NCBI RefSeq assembly: GCF_019976755.1
Contig: NZ_AP023441.1
Location: forward strand, 620,001 to 684,000
DNA: 64,000 nt
Direction of reading: 5' to 3'
DNA from: Nostoc sp. MS1
Lineage (GTDB): Bacteria > Cyanobacteriota > Cyanobacteriia > Cyanobacteriales > Nostocaceae
Position numbers and translations under genes: made by a program. This document shows, in pieces, positions 44,001 to 53,362 of the stretch (position 1 is the stretch's first letter; each line of letters opens with the position of its first letter). The notes beneath the pieces are model-generated. The model was given only the letters and a program-made list of their open reading frames with translations. It was not told where the DNA came from and did not search any database.

Positions 44001-46739
44001 GCTACCTTCTACCAATTGCGTAACACTGCTATATTTTATCTGTTGTAATTCTACATGTACACGTTGACCTGTGATTGGTTTCCCTGTAGGTTCAGTAACA
44101 ACCACTTCAATAGGAAAAGCTTTCCCAGCATCAGCGATAAAATTATTTTTTAAGCCAATCAAACGATTACTAGGCAAAGCTGTAAAGGTTTTAGAATTAG
44201 CTACAGAAAGATTAGATACATCTGCAACTTGCACATCCACCTGGTAATTCATTGGATAAGGTAAATCCTTAGCCACAGTTACCGCCTGACTACTTTTACC
44301 ATTAGCATCTAATTGGCTATTAGTTTGTGATACTTCAGTCGGGACAGTAGGAGTTTCTTCCGGCCAAAACCATTGGCGACCAAAAGTAAATTCTTCCCAA
44401 CCTTTAGGGATAAAATTAGTCTGTTGGCGAGTCACGAAATATTTTGCTTCACCACCCTCTACAGGCGCACCAAATAAATAATTACTTGCTGTACTAATGC
44501 CAACTTGATCATCAATATAAGCGAATTGTTTGTCTAAGTTAACCTCGACTTTAAAGTTTGGTGGTTTAAACTCAGCTACGCGAAACTCTCCAGAAATCTC
44601 TAGTCCATTTTTGCCCTTAGCTTGAATTGTGTAGTAGCCTAAACGCTGATTTTTGTTAATTGGTAATTCTAGAGAGAATGTCCCGAATTCATTTGTCGTT
44701 TGCGTACCTAAATCAGTCTTCTGTCCATCGGTATTGATTAAAGTTAATTGATAAACAGCATTTTTATCTTGTTGAATTACTCCATTTTGTAAATAATCAG
44801 CCACCCCAGTAAACCAAGCTTTTTCTCCTGGTTGATATAACTGCCTATCTGAAAAAATTACCCCGCGTGACTCTGGTTTCCCATCTTGCCAACCTGCATC
44901 AATACCATATCCATAAATTCCACTATATTCTTCAGTTCTAGTAAAAGCCCAATCTTGATTTTCCTTGGCAATGACTAATAACTCTGGTGCTTTTTTACTA
45001 GAATTACATCGCTGCATCTCCTCACGATTAATTCTCAAAGTTCCATTTTCATCAGTTTTACCTACTGCACAAGGTACAGGTTCAGGACGAGATTTTGCTT
45101 GTAGGTTTGATTGATAAATTTCAATATTTGCCCCTTTAACTGGCGCACCATCTGTTAAATGATTTACGCGAATTAAACCAGACTCAGGGAACCATTGAGT
45201 AAAGACACCCAAATTCGTCAGTTCTACCAAGCCGTAAGTCGTAGGTTCTCGCCAAAGTTCTTTACCATTATCTAGATATTTATTAGTACGTGCTTGCACT
45301 CCATAGGCTAACATGCCAGTATTAGCGTTGAGTTTGTCTCGCAGAGGAACAGTCACATCAATTGATTGATTTTTCTTAGCTGCTACTTTGAAGCTTTGCC
45401 ATTCAGTAGGTTTTGCTAATAAATCATTAGCATAATTAAAATAAACTAAATCTGTAGGGTTAACTACCTGATAAGCAGCTTTATATTTAGATTCAGGTAA
45501 ATTAACAGTGCTAATATTTAACTGTAAATTCTTACTCGCAGGGAAAATATTCAAGTCTGAGGGAACCCAAATATCCCCAGCTAAATCTCCAGTATCATAT
45601 TTAAGCGTGATGGGTTTACCCAAAGTTTGCCCAAACTTATCCTTAAGGTTTTCACTTATAGTAATTGTATAACTCTTAGCAGGTTCTAAAACATAAGGAT
45701 TAATCCCGACAACTCTATCTTCGTCATTTACTCGTAAGATTCTAGAGATATCTTTTGGTACAGGATTAATTTTGATGTTTTCTTTAGCTGAATCTGCCAA
45801 TAAAATATTATTAAATTCTAATTGCGGACTACCTTTGATAAACCTTCCATAGGTTCCCCCTGCATCCGGTTGTCCGTAAAAGCTGATTTTTTGAAATGCT
45901 AAAGGTGAATAAGTCTCCAACTTACTAGCAAATTCTTTCTCTGTGGGTAAATTGCCATAAGCCGGACGAATACCTGGAGAAAATACTAGGCGGTAATTAG
46001 TGGCTTTTTCTAAATTTTCTTGGGGAATAAGATTATAAATCCAATTGCGGGCTGAGGGGTCAAGTTTATTTAAAGGTTCTTCATTATCTGAAGGCTTATC
46101 TTCCTTGTTTAAGGTAACTTGAAAACGCACACCCTTATTTTTACCTTCCGGTATTAACTGTAAATGTTTTTGTACAGATTGTATATCTAACTCGACATTA
46201 GAAGTAAACTGTAATCTTGGTTTGACATCTATAGGTTCAGTATCAGCTTTCTCTATAGGATTCACACCGGGTAAGTTAGTAAGATTGATAGCCTCAGTAT
46301 TAAAAGTCCAAGATAAATCTTTGTTTAACCGATGATTTTTTAAATCTGCTAAATCTGCTTTGAGAGTAACTTGTAATCGGGTAGCAATTGGCAATGCTTT
46401 ATCAGCTTGAAATCCCACCATGCGCGGCGTTAAAAAGCGAAATTGCCCTGGTAATGGCGGCCAAAGCGCAAACTTTTGTAATAAATCCTGTTGTTGTGGA
46501 CTGTCTAAACTTTCAACTGGAATTAAAGCCTCTTGAAAACGAATCCGAATTTGATTAGTTGTTTTAGCTTCCCCAATAGGACTAATTTGTTCAATCCAAT
46601 CTGGTAATTGTGGTGGTTTCAGTGATAACACTGTTGGTAATTGTTCCCTACCTGAATTAATCCCAAAAAAACTACACCCTCCTATCCCTAACACCAACAC
46701 CACAACAAAAAAACACCGTATAAAAGCTCTAATAATCAT
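41031..46739 (-). CDS. Alpha-2-macroglobulin-family lipoprotein
   Basis: The ATG at 46739 gives about 1902 residues with a lipoprotein signal (FVVVLVLGIGGC, Cys22); the open frame also reaches a TTG nine codons earlier. Bacterial macroglobulin features are Big-like domains, the MG-type repeats (GVIFSDRQLYQPGEKAWFTG about 640; WRVMAVATDGNLRFG about 1270) and a C-terminal alpha/alpha toroid (GGFAAFPGQEKSDPWVSAYA) plus receptor-type domain. The thioester CxEQ expected before the toroid is absent: the corresponding region reads NDLPFTEPAASQLI. The protein thus probably traps or scaffolds without covalent bonding. It is divergent from pbpC, the classical partner for periplasmic repair or defence. 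Confidence 0.85.
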   Translation of the reverse strand: MIIRAFIRCFFVVVLVLGIGGCSFFGINSGREQLPTVLSLKPPQLPDWIEQISPIGEAKTTNQIRIRFQEALIPVESLDSPQQQDLLQKFALWPPLPGQFRFLTPRMVGFQADKALPIATRLQVTLKADLADLKNHRLNKDLSWTFNTEAINLTNLPGVNPIEKADTEPIDVKPRLQFTSNVELDIQSVQKHLQLIPEGKNKGVRFQVTLNKEDKPSDNEEPLNKLDPSARNWIYNLIPQENLEKATNYRLVFSPGIRPAYGNLPTEKEFASKLETYSPLAFQKISFYGQPDAGGTYGRFIKGSPQLEFNNILLADSAKENIKINPVPKDISRILRVNDEDRVVGINPYVLEPAKSYTITISENLKDKFGQTLGKPITLKYDTGDLAGDIWVPSDLNIFPASKNLQLNISTVNLPESKYKAAYQVVNPTDLVYFNYANDLLAKPTEWQSFKVAAKKNQSIDVTVPLRDKLNANTGMLAYGVQARTNKYLDNGKELWREPTTYGLVELTNLGVFTQWFPESGLIRVNHLTDGAPVKGANIEIYQSNLQAKSRPEPVPCAVGKTDENGTLRINREEMQRCNSSKKAPELLVIAKENQDWAFTRTEEYSGIYGYGIDAGWQDGKPESRGVIFSDRQLYQPGEKAWFTGVADYLQNGVIQQDKNAVYQLTLINTDGQKTDLGTQTTNEFGTFSLELPINKNQRLGYYTIQAKGKNGLEISGEFRVAEFKPPNFKVEVNLDKQFAYIDDQVGISTASNYLFGAPVEGGEAKYFVTRQQTNFIPKGWEEFTFGRQWFWPEETPTVPTEVSQTNSQLDANGKSSQAVTVAKDLPYPMNYQVDVQVADVSNLSVANSKTFTALPSNRLIGLKNNFIADAGKAFPIEVVVTEPTGKPITGQRVHVELQQIKYSSVTQLVEGSQTPKNQVEYKTVAQTEITSTNNPQSVNLTPTESGAYRIRVNFSDAKSELTATDAQIWVTGGNEVFWGDRDKNVLEVKLDKKEFKVGETATALIQSPYPDAELYFAIIKDQPIYQQLTKVKGSAPQIQFQVTPEMLPNAAVEAVLVRQGKPINQVDVGSLDKLVKIGFTPFKVNLQDKYLKLQVKPVQASLEPGAEETVQLELKDNQGNSTKGQFTVMVVNEAVLQLSGYRPPNLVDTVYAEQPISTRFSDNRPQVIIQPQDIAKPKGWGYGGGFSSGAANTRTRTDFQALAYYNGSVLTDANGNAQITFKLPDDLTTWRVMAVATDGNLRFGNGDATFITTKPLLTNAILPQFVRPGDHILAGLSVTNNTGNTGNLEINGELSGTVKFNSKNPTATSLQTKAESATQAYRFPMVADKVGLGTVRFTTQLNGTAADAFAVPLEVKPIEITEQVVETGVSQKQVKIPLNVDQNTFMEAGGLDIQLASTLIPEIKAPAKQVLTNNDLPFTEPAASQLIIATNLQKIAQKYGQAFADFNPNQQANLAIEQLQKLQIADGGFAAFPGQEKSDPWVSAYAAESLVKASQVFPNSVDSGMLSRLETYLQKILANPGQHNFCTQQLCKRQLQLQALIALAELGDKRNTFLTDIYAQRNDFDLVTQIKLARYLTQFPEWQDESQQLLNKLQQNIYQTGRTAVITLPSSWGWMSSSTTAQAQALRLFIAKQSQPEVIDKLLQSLLALRRDGTWQNDYDNAQALTALVEYSQLQPTPPNFVATVQLAGRKLGENRFAGYQNPSLQLNVPMNQLPRGRHDVTLQKSGNGTLHYLLAYNYRLQGNQPGRFNGLRITREISQVNAQEVLQKTGIYALDKPLTLAPGQVFDIGLEIICDRPVNHLVIKDPLPAGLEAVDTSFQTTTAALQAKADSWELGYRNIYRDRIIAYADHLEPGVYSLHYLVRSVTPGTFSWPGAEVHLQYAPEEFGRTAESTLEVKESN

Positions 46740-46986
46740 ATTTTTATAAACTCTAAAATCCAGCAATTAACTCACACCTTCACTCTCAAACTCCGCGCCC
46801 CTCTGCGTTTAAAAAATAAAACTTATTCCCATAGATACCCAATTAAAAGCAGTTGTTCCAAAAACAACTACAATCCTTAACAATGAATTAGTTTTTAACT
46901 TTTATAAACAAAATTATTCAGGAATCGAATTATTTCCTGTTGTAGCTATCATTTAAAATCAATGCTCTTAAACAGGGTAGCCCCTG

Positions 46987-49377
46987 ATGTTATTCATATA
47001 TCGATCGCTCTCTAAAATGCAGCACACTATTAAACTGTTCCTAACTGTGCTGCTAATCTGCCTATTTATCCGCTTAATACCCTATTTTGCACCGATTCGT
47101 GCCGCAGATATTGCCCAAAATCAACTGGCAATGCAGTTTAGCGATCGCAATGGGCTACCATTAGGAACAATCCTCACCCGTGATCAAGAGCATACCTCAG
47201 TAGTACCACTAAATCAGGTATCCCCCCAATTCATCCAAGCACTGTTATCCGCCGAAGATGGTAGCTTCTACCATCACGGCGCATTAGATTTAAAAGCCAT
47301 TGTCCGCGCCATCCAACAAGCCATCCACACCAAAAAAGTTGTTTCCGGCGCTTCCACAATTACCATGCAGTTAGCACGGATGTTAGAACCAGTTCCCCGC
47401 AACCTGTCGGGGAAAATCCAGGAGATTTGGCTGGCGTGGAAGTTAGCGGCTGGGATGAATAAAGATGAAATCCTCTCCGCATATATCAACCGCCTGCCAA
47501 TGGGTGGCAATATATATGGTGTAGAAGCAGCCGCCCAAACTTACTTTTCCATCCCCGCCAGTGACTTAAACCTAGCCCAAGCCAGCTTGTTGGCAGCTAT
47601 CCCCAATAACCCCACCTACTTCAACCCTTACGAACATGGGGAACGCCTCAAACAGCGACAAAAATACGTCCTCAATCGTATGGTACAGGAAGGGTATATC
47701 AGTGAGGCGATCGCCAATCGCACACTAAAAGAAAAAGTTGTCTTTCAGTCCAACCAACGCGGAATTATCGCCGCCCCACACTTCCTATTTTGGTTAGCAA
47801 ATCAAATCTCACCTGACAAAAACGACAATCAATCCCCCCTTTTTAAGGGGGGTGGGGGGGATCAATCAGTTATCCGCACCACCATCAACCGTCCCTTACA
47901 ACAATTCGTCCAAGCCCAAGTACAACAAGTAATTTCCACCCTCGCCCCCAACAACGTCCACGACGCAGCCGCCCTAGTAATTGACAACCACACAGGCGAA
48001 GTTCTCGCTTACGTCGGTTCACCAGATTACTTTAATCAAACCAAACTAGGACGCAACGACGGAGTACAAGCCCTACGCCAACCCGGTTCTACCCTCAAAC
48101 CCTTCGTCTATGAATTAGCCCTAGAAAAAGGTTTAATTCGCCCTAACACCATCCTGGCAGATATCCCCACCCATTACGCCATCCCTGGCGCACAACTCTA
48201 CAGTCCAACCGATTATACAGAAAAATTCCTCGGCCCCGTGCGAGTACGCATCGCCTTAGCCAATTCCCTCAACGTTCCAGCCGTTAGGGTATTAGAAAAA
48301 GTAGGTGTACCCACTTTCCTAGAACGCCTGCATCAACTAGGATTTACTCACCTCGACCAAACCCCTGAATACTACGGCTTAGGCTTAACCCTTGGTAGCG
48401 GTGAAGTTAGCCTCTGGGAACTAGCCCACGCCTACCTCACCATCGCCAGACAAGGACAACCCATTCCCGTAATTACCACCCTCTCCCCTTCTCTACGAGA
48501 GGCTGCGCCAACGGGTTCGCAGTCGCCTGCGGAGGGAAACCCTCCTACAGCTCTGTCTCACCACTCCCAACTCCCAACTCCCAACTCCCCGCCTCCCACA
48601 AATTGGCAACTAATCACCAACATCCTCAGCGACAACCACGCTCGTGCCACCGCTTTTGGTGTAGACTCAATATTAAACTTGCCCTTCCCCGTCGCTGTTA
48701 AAACTGGCACTTCTTCCAACTTTCGTGATACTTGGACAGTCGGCTTTACCAGCGACTACACCGTCGCTACCTGGGTAGGAAACTTCAACGGTGAACCCAT
48801 GCGCCAAGTCTCCGGCGTAACAGGTGCAGCACCTTTATGGAATCGGATTATGCTGCATCTGCACGAACATGAAGAACCAGCCGCCTTTCCCCCTCCATCT
48901 GGTTTAGTAGAACTACCCATTTGTGCAGTTACCGGGTTACGCCCAACACCAGACTGTAACTCAGTAGTGCAAGAATATTTCTATCCAGAAGATAAAGCTA
49001 AATACGCACAGGAAACTCAGTTCACTTTGCCATCAGAGTATAACGAGTGGTTAGCCAAGCAACAATCAAGTTTTGTTGGCAACGACTTGAGAATTGTCTC
49101 TCCTCATGATGGCGATGTTTTCTTGTTGTATCCCAATGCAGCAGCACAACAATTAGAATTTAAGCTAACAGGAAATAAATCTGCGCCTGTAGAATGGTGG
49201 CTGAATGGCGAAAAATTGAATACACAGTCAGATAATTCGTTATTTTGGGCTTTGCGTCCCGGTAACTGGACTTTAGAAGTCAGAAGTGGAGCAACGAGCG
49301 ATAAACTAAGCTTTCAGGTGAAGTTAGCAAATACTAAACCTACCCGCCAAGGATTTTCTATTGCTGATAAAGGTTAG
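46987..49377 (+). CDS. pbpC: Penicillin-binding protein 1C with repeat-derived insertions
   Basis: A 796-residue bifunctional enzyme: a membrane anchor (about 14-30), a glycosyltransferase domain (EDGSFYHHGALDLKAIVRA about 90-110; ASTITMQLAR about 122), a transpeptidase domain (Ser368 in PGSTLKPF; KTGTSS from Lys572) and a C-terminal Ig-like domain (about 690-785). PBP1C polymerises peptidoglycan and pairs genetically with the macroglobulin protein. Two segments are coded by dispersed repeats: SPLFKGGGGDQS (about residues 284-295) and about residues 500-537 (SLREAAPTGSQSPAEGNPP). Both fall in linkers and keep the frame. Start could also be the ATG at 47017. Confidence 0.9.
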   Translation: MLFIYRSLSKMQHTIKLFLTVLLICLFIRLIPYFAPIRAADIAQNQLAMQFSDRNGLPLGTILTRDQEHTSVVPLNQVSPQFIQALLSAEDGSFYHHGALDLKAIVRAIQQAIHTKKVVSGASTITMQLARMLEPVPRNLSGKIQEIWLAWKLAAGMNKDEILSAYINRLPMGGNIYGVEAAAQTYFSIPASDLNLAQASLLAAIPNNPTYFNPYEHGERLKQRQKYVLNRMVQEGYISEAIANRTLKEKVVFQSNQRGIIAAPHFLFWLANQISPDKNDNQSPLFKGGGGDQSVIRTTINRPLQQFVQAQVQQVISTLAPNNVHDAAALVIDNHTGEVLAYVGSPDYFNQTKLGRNDGVQALRQPGSTLKPFVYELALEKGLIRPNTILADIPTHYAIPGAQLYSPTDYTEKFLGPVRVRIALANSLNVPAVRVLEKVGVPTFLERLHQLGFTHLDQTPEYYGLGLTLGSGEVSLWELAHAYLTIARQGQPIPVITTLSPSLREAAPTGSQSPAEGNPPTALSHHSQLPTPNSPPPTNWQLITNILSDNHARATAFGVDSILNLPFPVAVKTGTSSNFRDTWTVGFTSDYTVATWVGNFNGEPMRQVSGVTGAAPLWNRIMLHLHEHEEPAAFPPPSGLVELPICAVTGLRPTPDCNSVVQEYFYPEDKAKYAQETQFTLPSEYNEWLAKQQSSFVGNDLRIVSPHDGDVFLLYPNAAAQQLEFKLTGNKSAPVEWWLNGEKLNTQSDNSLFWALRPGNWTLEVRSGATSDKLSFQVKLANTKPTRQGFSIADKG
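47828..47866. repeat. GGGGGATC palindromic repeat inside pbpC
   Basis: In-frame block (CAATCCCCCCTTTTTAAGG then GGGTGGGGGGGATCAAT) related to the intergenic repeat at 40985-41027. It encodes the low-complexity linker PLFKGGGGDQ. Confidence 0.7.
48488..48600. repeat. Dispersed repeat inserted in-frame within the pbpC transpeptidase region
   Basis: This contains CTCTACGAGAGGCTGCGCCAA, in two blocks as seen at 26350, and a 31-bp string (48521-48551) identical to 21564-21594. A CTCCCAACTCCCAA direct repeat follows. It adds about 38 codons. Confidence 0.75.
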
Positions 49378-49517
49378 TTCTTTTAGTTATAGCAGGAGGC
49401 AGTTGACAGCTGACAGTTGTTTTTTCTCCCCCCACTCCCACCCTTACGGGAAGCAAGCTACATCTCCCCCAACTCTACCCCTGTGAATTTCTACCAGTGT
49501 TGGGTTAAAAAAGAAAC

Positions 49518-50681
49518 ATGAAAATCATGAAATCCCTCACTAACTGGTTAGAAACCCATGCTAGCGCCCCTGCATACATCGGCTGGGTACTGGCGGGAGT
49601 TGCTGTTTGTTTTTTTGGTGCAGCGATTAATACAATGGCTGGCTGGCTGTATGCCATTAGCGGCGTAAGTTTTGCATTGTTGGGTATAGCTGCGATTTTA
49701 CCACCGCGATCGCTCACAGGTTTATCTGTAACTCGTCGTCCCATCTCTCCCGTCTCAGCCGGGGATGACTTAATTTTAGAGTTAGAAATTCATAACTCCA
49801 GCAAGCAATCTGTTAGTTTGTTGCAAGTTGAGGATATATTACCTTTCGTTTTGAGTAAACCCATCAAACAGGCGATCGATACTATTCCTAGTCAAGAAAG
49901 CTACAAATGGGTACATTACCAAACTACCCAGCGTCGGGGTATTTATCGCTGGCACACCGTAGAATTAGGCACGGGTGCGCCTCTAGGTTTATTTTGGGCG
50001 CGTCGTCAGCACCAGTGTAATGCTACTGCCATCGTGTATCCGACTGTACTACCACTAACTACCTGTCCCCTGGTTGATGAACTGGGGCAAGAAGAAAGTC
50101 AACGGAGTGAGTACCGTGGTAAACCCTTGCAAACAGCCACATCTGGGTTAGTGCGATCGCTACGTCCTTATCGTATTGGCGATCCTACCCGCCTAGTTCA
50201 CTGGCGCACCAGCGCCCGTTATGGTGAGTTACGGGTACGTGAGTTAGAAATGGTGACAAGTGGACAGGATATTATTATCGCCCTGGATAGTGCGGGCAAT
50301 TGGGAAGAGGAAAATTTTGAACAGGCAGTAATTACCGCAGCTTCATTGTACTTTTACGCACAAAATCAACAATTGCAAGTGCAGATGTGGACTGCATCAA
50401 CAGGGTTAGTCAAAGGTGAAAGTGTCGTTTTAGAAACACTAGCAGCCACTAAATATTTAGAAGAACCTACAAATCCAGAACCGGAAAACTCACCTTGTAT
50501 TTGGTTGGCACAAAACACTCTCACCCTTTCTAATCTGCCTCAAGGTAGTCGTTGGGTCTTATGGCAGGATGTAGCATCATTAAAACAACAAGTAGTAATT
50601 AACAAAGATTACCCAGGCATCACCATAGATCAAGAAAAGCCATTGCAACTTCAACTTCAACAATCCTTGCATTCATTGTGA
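49518..50681 (+). CDS. DUF58 domain protein
   Basis: A 387-residue protein with two N-terminal transmembrane segments (about 15-60) and the DUF58 signature: GRIG-like TSGLVRSLRPYRIGDPTRLVHWRTSARYGELRVRELE (in blocks, about 210-247), then a vWA-like strand DIIIALDSAGNWEE. DUF58 proteins usually partner MoxR-type AAA+ ATPases in assembling or regulating envelope complexes; no moxR gene is adjacent here. Confidence 0.85.
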   Translation: MKIMKSLTNWLETHASAPAYIGWVLAGVAVCFFGAAINTMAGWLYAISGVSFALLGIAAILPPRSLTGLSVTRRPISPVSAGDDLILELEIHNSSKQSVSLLQVEDILPFVLSKPIKQAIDTIPSQESYKWVHYQTTQRRGIYRWHTVELGTGAPLGLFWARRQHQCNATAIVYPTVLPLTTCPLVDELGQEESQRSEYRGKPLQTATSGLVRSLRPYRIGDPTRLVHWRTSARYGELRVRELEMVTSGQDIIIALDSAGNWEEENFEQAVITAASLYFYAQNQQLQVQMWTASTGLVKGESVVLETLAATKYLEEPTNPEPENSPCIWLAQNTLTLSNLPQGSRWVLWQDVASLKQQVVINKDYPGITIDQEKPLQLQLQQSLHSL

Positions 50682-50998
50682 AATTATATTTATAGGATTG
50701 AAAATTTCAATGAATATTGACAATCTATCCCATTTTGGATTTTAGATTTTGGATTTTGGATTGTGAAATGGTTTACTGGTGAGCTTTTCAGGAATCCATT
50801 TGTCGCAATCATTTTTCAAATTGGTTTTAGTTATTCTTGATGCCTGCCATTTCCTTGATCCCATGCCTTTTGACAACATTCATGTTTGAGAAATTATAAA
50901 AAATATTGCAAAAACCAAGTTAGAGAAATTCCTCAGCAATACCTTAGTGACGCTGAGGTACAATGCAAAGATATTTGAATATTTAACCGCCGATCCCC
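50682..50998 (+). other. Upstream region of ftrC
   Basis: This 317-bp gap includes a GATTTTG heptad repeat (about 50740-50765). The remainder is AT-rich and probably holds the ftrC promoter. No gene or clear terminator is seen. Confidence 0.45.
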
Positions 50999-51364
50999 AT
51001 GATTTCATCAGAAGCTAACTCAAAATCCAGCGAGAAAAGCCTAGAGGCAATGCGCCATTTTTCAGAACAATATGCTAAACGTACAGGTACTTACTTTTGT
51101 TCTGAACCATCTGTTACCGCAGTCGTAATTGAAGGATTAGCCAAACATAAAGACGAATTAGGTGCGCCTTTGTGTCCTTGTCGTCACTACGAAGACAAAG
51201 AAGCAGAAGTGAAAGCTTCCTACTGGAACTGTCCTTGCGTCCCCATGAGAGAACGCAAAGATTGCCATTGTATGCTATTCCTCACACCAGAGAACGAATT
51301 TGCCGGACAAAGCCAAGAAATATCTCTAGATACGATTAAAGAAGTACGAGACAGCATGGGATGA
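50999..51364 (+). CDS. ftrC: Ferredoxin-thioredoxin reductase, catalytic (beta) subunit
   Basis: A 121-residue protein with all conserved cysteines of the [4Fe-4S]/disulfide centre: CPC in APLCPCRHYED, CPC in YWNCPCVPM and CHC in RKDCHCMLF. It passes electrons from ferredoxin to thioredoxin for light regulation of carbon metabolism. The DUF309 gene overlaps its end by 4 bp. Confidence 0.95.
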   Translation: MISSEANSKSSEKSLEAMRHFSEQYAKRTGTYFCSEPSVTAVVIEGLAKHKDELGAPLCPCRHYEDKEAEVKASYWNCPCVPMRERKDCHCMLFLTPENEFAGQSQEISLDTIKEVRDSMG

Positions 51365-51753
51365 GTGAAACCATGCCCCTGGAGTTTTGGCAAGGTGTAG
51401 AACAATTTAACGCTGGCAAGTTCTACGCCTGTCACGACACCTTAGAGGCTTTATGGATTGAAGCCAGTGAACCAGAAAAAACCTTTTATCAAGGGATTTT
51501 ACAAATCGCCGTTGGTCTTTATCATTTAGGTAATCGTAACTGGCGAGGTGCAGTAATTTTACTAGGGGAAGGCAGCAACCGCCTGCGACGTTATCCTGAA
51601 GTTTTTGGAAATATTGATGTATATGAATTACTAAACCAGAGCGCAGGCTTGTTAAAAGCATTACAAGAAATCGGCCCGGAAAACATTAATTACGACAATC
51701 TCAACGATAACCCAGACCTAGCCTTTCCAACAATTGCGATCGCCAACGATTAA
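51361..51753 (+). CDS. DUF309 domain protein
   Basis: A 130-residue helical protein with the DUF309 signature FNAGKFYACHDTLEALWIEA near residues 15-34 and FYQGILQIAVGLYHLGNRNWRGAV near 41-64. Function is unknown; translational coupling to ftrC (ATGA overlap) suggests co-expression with the thioredoxin system. Confidence 0.85.
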   Translation: MSETMPLEFWQGVEQFNAGKFYACHDTLEALWIEASEPEKTFYQGILQIAVGLYHLGNRNWRGAVILLGEGSNRLRRYPEVFGNIDVYELLNQSAGLLKALQEIGPENINYDNLNDNPDLAFPTIAIAND

Positions 51754-52104
51754 GAGGAAGCAGAAAGATAGGGGAATGAGAAACTGATTCTTGTTCCCTC
51801 TTTTTGTATGGAGACAAGGGAGAGGGGGGAGATAGGGAAGAATAATAACTGTCAACTGTCAACTGTCAATTGTCAACGAAACTTTCACCCTGAGCCTAGC
51901 GTCAAGATTTCAGCCTGCAATTATCTCAAATTACTGCCGATAGGAGATTATATTTTTGGAGAATGTAGTTGAGATAATTTAATATATAGCCGTAGTCAGA
52001 TACGTTAGGACATCTCCAAAGCCTGAATGCTAGAAGTAGTAAGACTTTCCCTCCTGCCTCCTGCCTTCTGCTATACAAGCCACAATCCCAAATACAAACT
52101 TGCT
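51754..52104 (+). other. Repeat-containing region upstream of the lpt genes
   Basis: This 351-bp gap holds a purine-rich direct repeat (AGGGAGAGGGGGGAGATAGGG, in blocks, about 51815-51840) and a heptad repeat (TGTCAAC units, about 51847-51880). The promoter for lptA is likely between 51950 and 52090. The open frame extends back to 52027 without domain content. Confidence 0.45.
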
Positions 52105-52602
52105 ATGATACCTAGCTATAAACTGCCTCTTTTAAAAATGCGTCGCCTGGGATTAGCTTTACTGCTACCTGTGGCATTTTTGGGTACTGTAACCCTACCT
52201 CACCAATTATCAAGCGTCACAGCACAAACGCCTGCGGCAAATCGTCCGCTTACTATCCGCTCGGATATTCAAGAATACGATTCCAAAAATCAGGTGATTA
52301 CCGCTCGTGGGAATGTGCAGATGTTATACCCGGCGCGACAAATTCAAGCAACATCGGCTCAAGCTCAGTATTTCAGCAAGGAACGCCGGATTGATTTCAT
52401 GGGTAATGTCTATATTTTGCAGCAAGGTGGCAATAGTATCCGCGCTGAAAAGGTAACATACTTGATTGATGAAGGACGATTTGTGGCGTTACCACAATCC
52501 AATCGTCAGGTAGAATCCGTTTATATGGTGGATGACGCAGAGCTTAATAATCAAGCTAATACACCTGCGCCCAAAACACCAGGGTTACGCCGTTCTAATT
52601 AG
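52105..52602 (+). CDS. LptA/OstA-like lipopolysaccharide transport protein
   Basis: About 165 residues with a signal-type segment (MRRLGLALLLPVAFLGTVTL) followed by the OstA/LptA beta-jellyroll repeat (SDIQEYDSKNQVITARGNVQMLYP, ARQIQATSAQAQYFSKERRIDFMGNVYILQQ in blocks). LptA bridges the periplasm for lipopolysaccharide transport. I choose the ATG at 52105; 52138 and 52027 are alternatives. lptB follows within 28 bp, and a permease gene after that. Confidence 0.83.
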   Translation: MIPSYKLPLLKMRRLGLALLLPVAFLGTVTLPHQLSSVTAQTPAANRPLTIRSDIQEYDSKNQVITARGNVQMLYPARQIQATSAQAQYFSKERRIDFMGNVYILQQGGNSIRAEKVTYLIDEGRFVALPQSNRQVESVYMVDDAELNNQANTPAPKTPGLRRSN

Positions 52603-52630
52603 CATCAACCAACAAGACAACACAGTTATA

Positions 52631-53359
52631 GTGAAAATTGTTCTAGAAAATATTCACAAGTCTTACGGTAAGCGAGTAATTGTTAATCGCGTTAGTCTTT
52701 CTGTGGCTCAGGGGGAAATCGTTGGTTTACTGGGGCCTAACGGTGCTGGTAAAACAACGACATTCTACATTGCCACAGGTTTAGAAAAACCGAATCAAGG
52801 GCGAGTCTGGCTGGATAGCTTAGATATTACTGGCTTACCAATGCACAAAAGAGCAAGATTAGGCATCGGCTATTTAGCACAGGAAGCAAGCGTTTTCCGT
52901 CAGCTTTCAGTACAAGATAATATTCTTTTAGTATTTGAACAAACTAATGTACCACGTAGGGAGTGGTCAAAGCGGCTGCATACTCTACTGCGAGAGTTCC
53001 GCTTAGAAAAAGTCGCCCGAAGTAAAGGGATTCAACTTTCCGGGGGGGAGAGGAGGCGGACAGAATTAGCTAGGGCTATAGCAGCCGGACGAGAAGGGCC
53101 AAAATTCTTATTGTTGGATGAACCATTTGCAGGCGTTGATCCCATTGCAGTATTTGAGATTCAGCAAATTATCGCACAACTGCGCGATCGCGGCATGGGC
53201 ATCTTAATTACAGACCACAACGTCCGCGAAACCCTAGCCATTACTGAACGCGCCTACATCCTCCGCGAAGGCCAAATTCTCGCCTACGGCAATACTGAAG
53301 AACTCTACAATAATCCCCTTGTACGGCAATATTATTTAGGTGACAACTTTCAACTTTAG
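52631..53359 (+). CDS. lptB: Lipopolysaccharide export ABC transporter ATPase LptB
   Basis: A GTG start at 52631 gives 242 residues, the normal LptB length; the longer open frame overlaps lptA. Walker A is GPNGAGKTT, the signature is LSGGERRRTELARA and Walker B is LLLDEPFAGVDP, followed by the switch His in ITDHNVRETL. It powers LPS extraction from the inner membrane together with LptF/G permeases. Confidence 0.92.
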   Translation: MKIVLENIHKSYGKRVIVNRVSLSVAQGEIVGLLGPNGAGKTTTFYIATGLEKPNQGRVWLDSLDITGLPMHKRARLGIGYLAQEASVFRQLSVQDNILLVFEQTNVPRREWSKRLHTLLREFRLEKVARSKGIQLSGGERRRTELARAIAAGREGPKFLLLDEPFAGVDPIAVFEIQQIIAQLRDRGMGILITDHNVRETLAITERAYILREGQILAYGNTEELYNNPLVRQYYLGDNFQL

Positions 53360-53362
53360 TAA

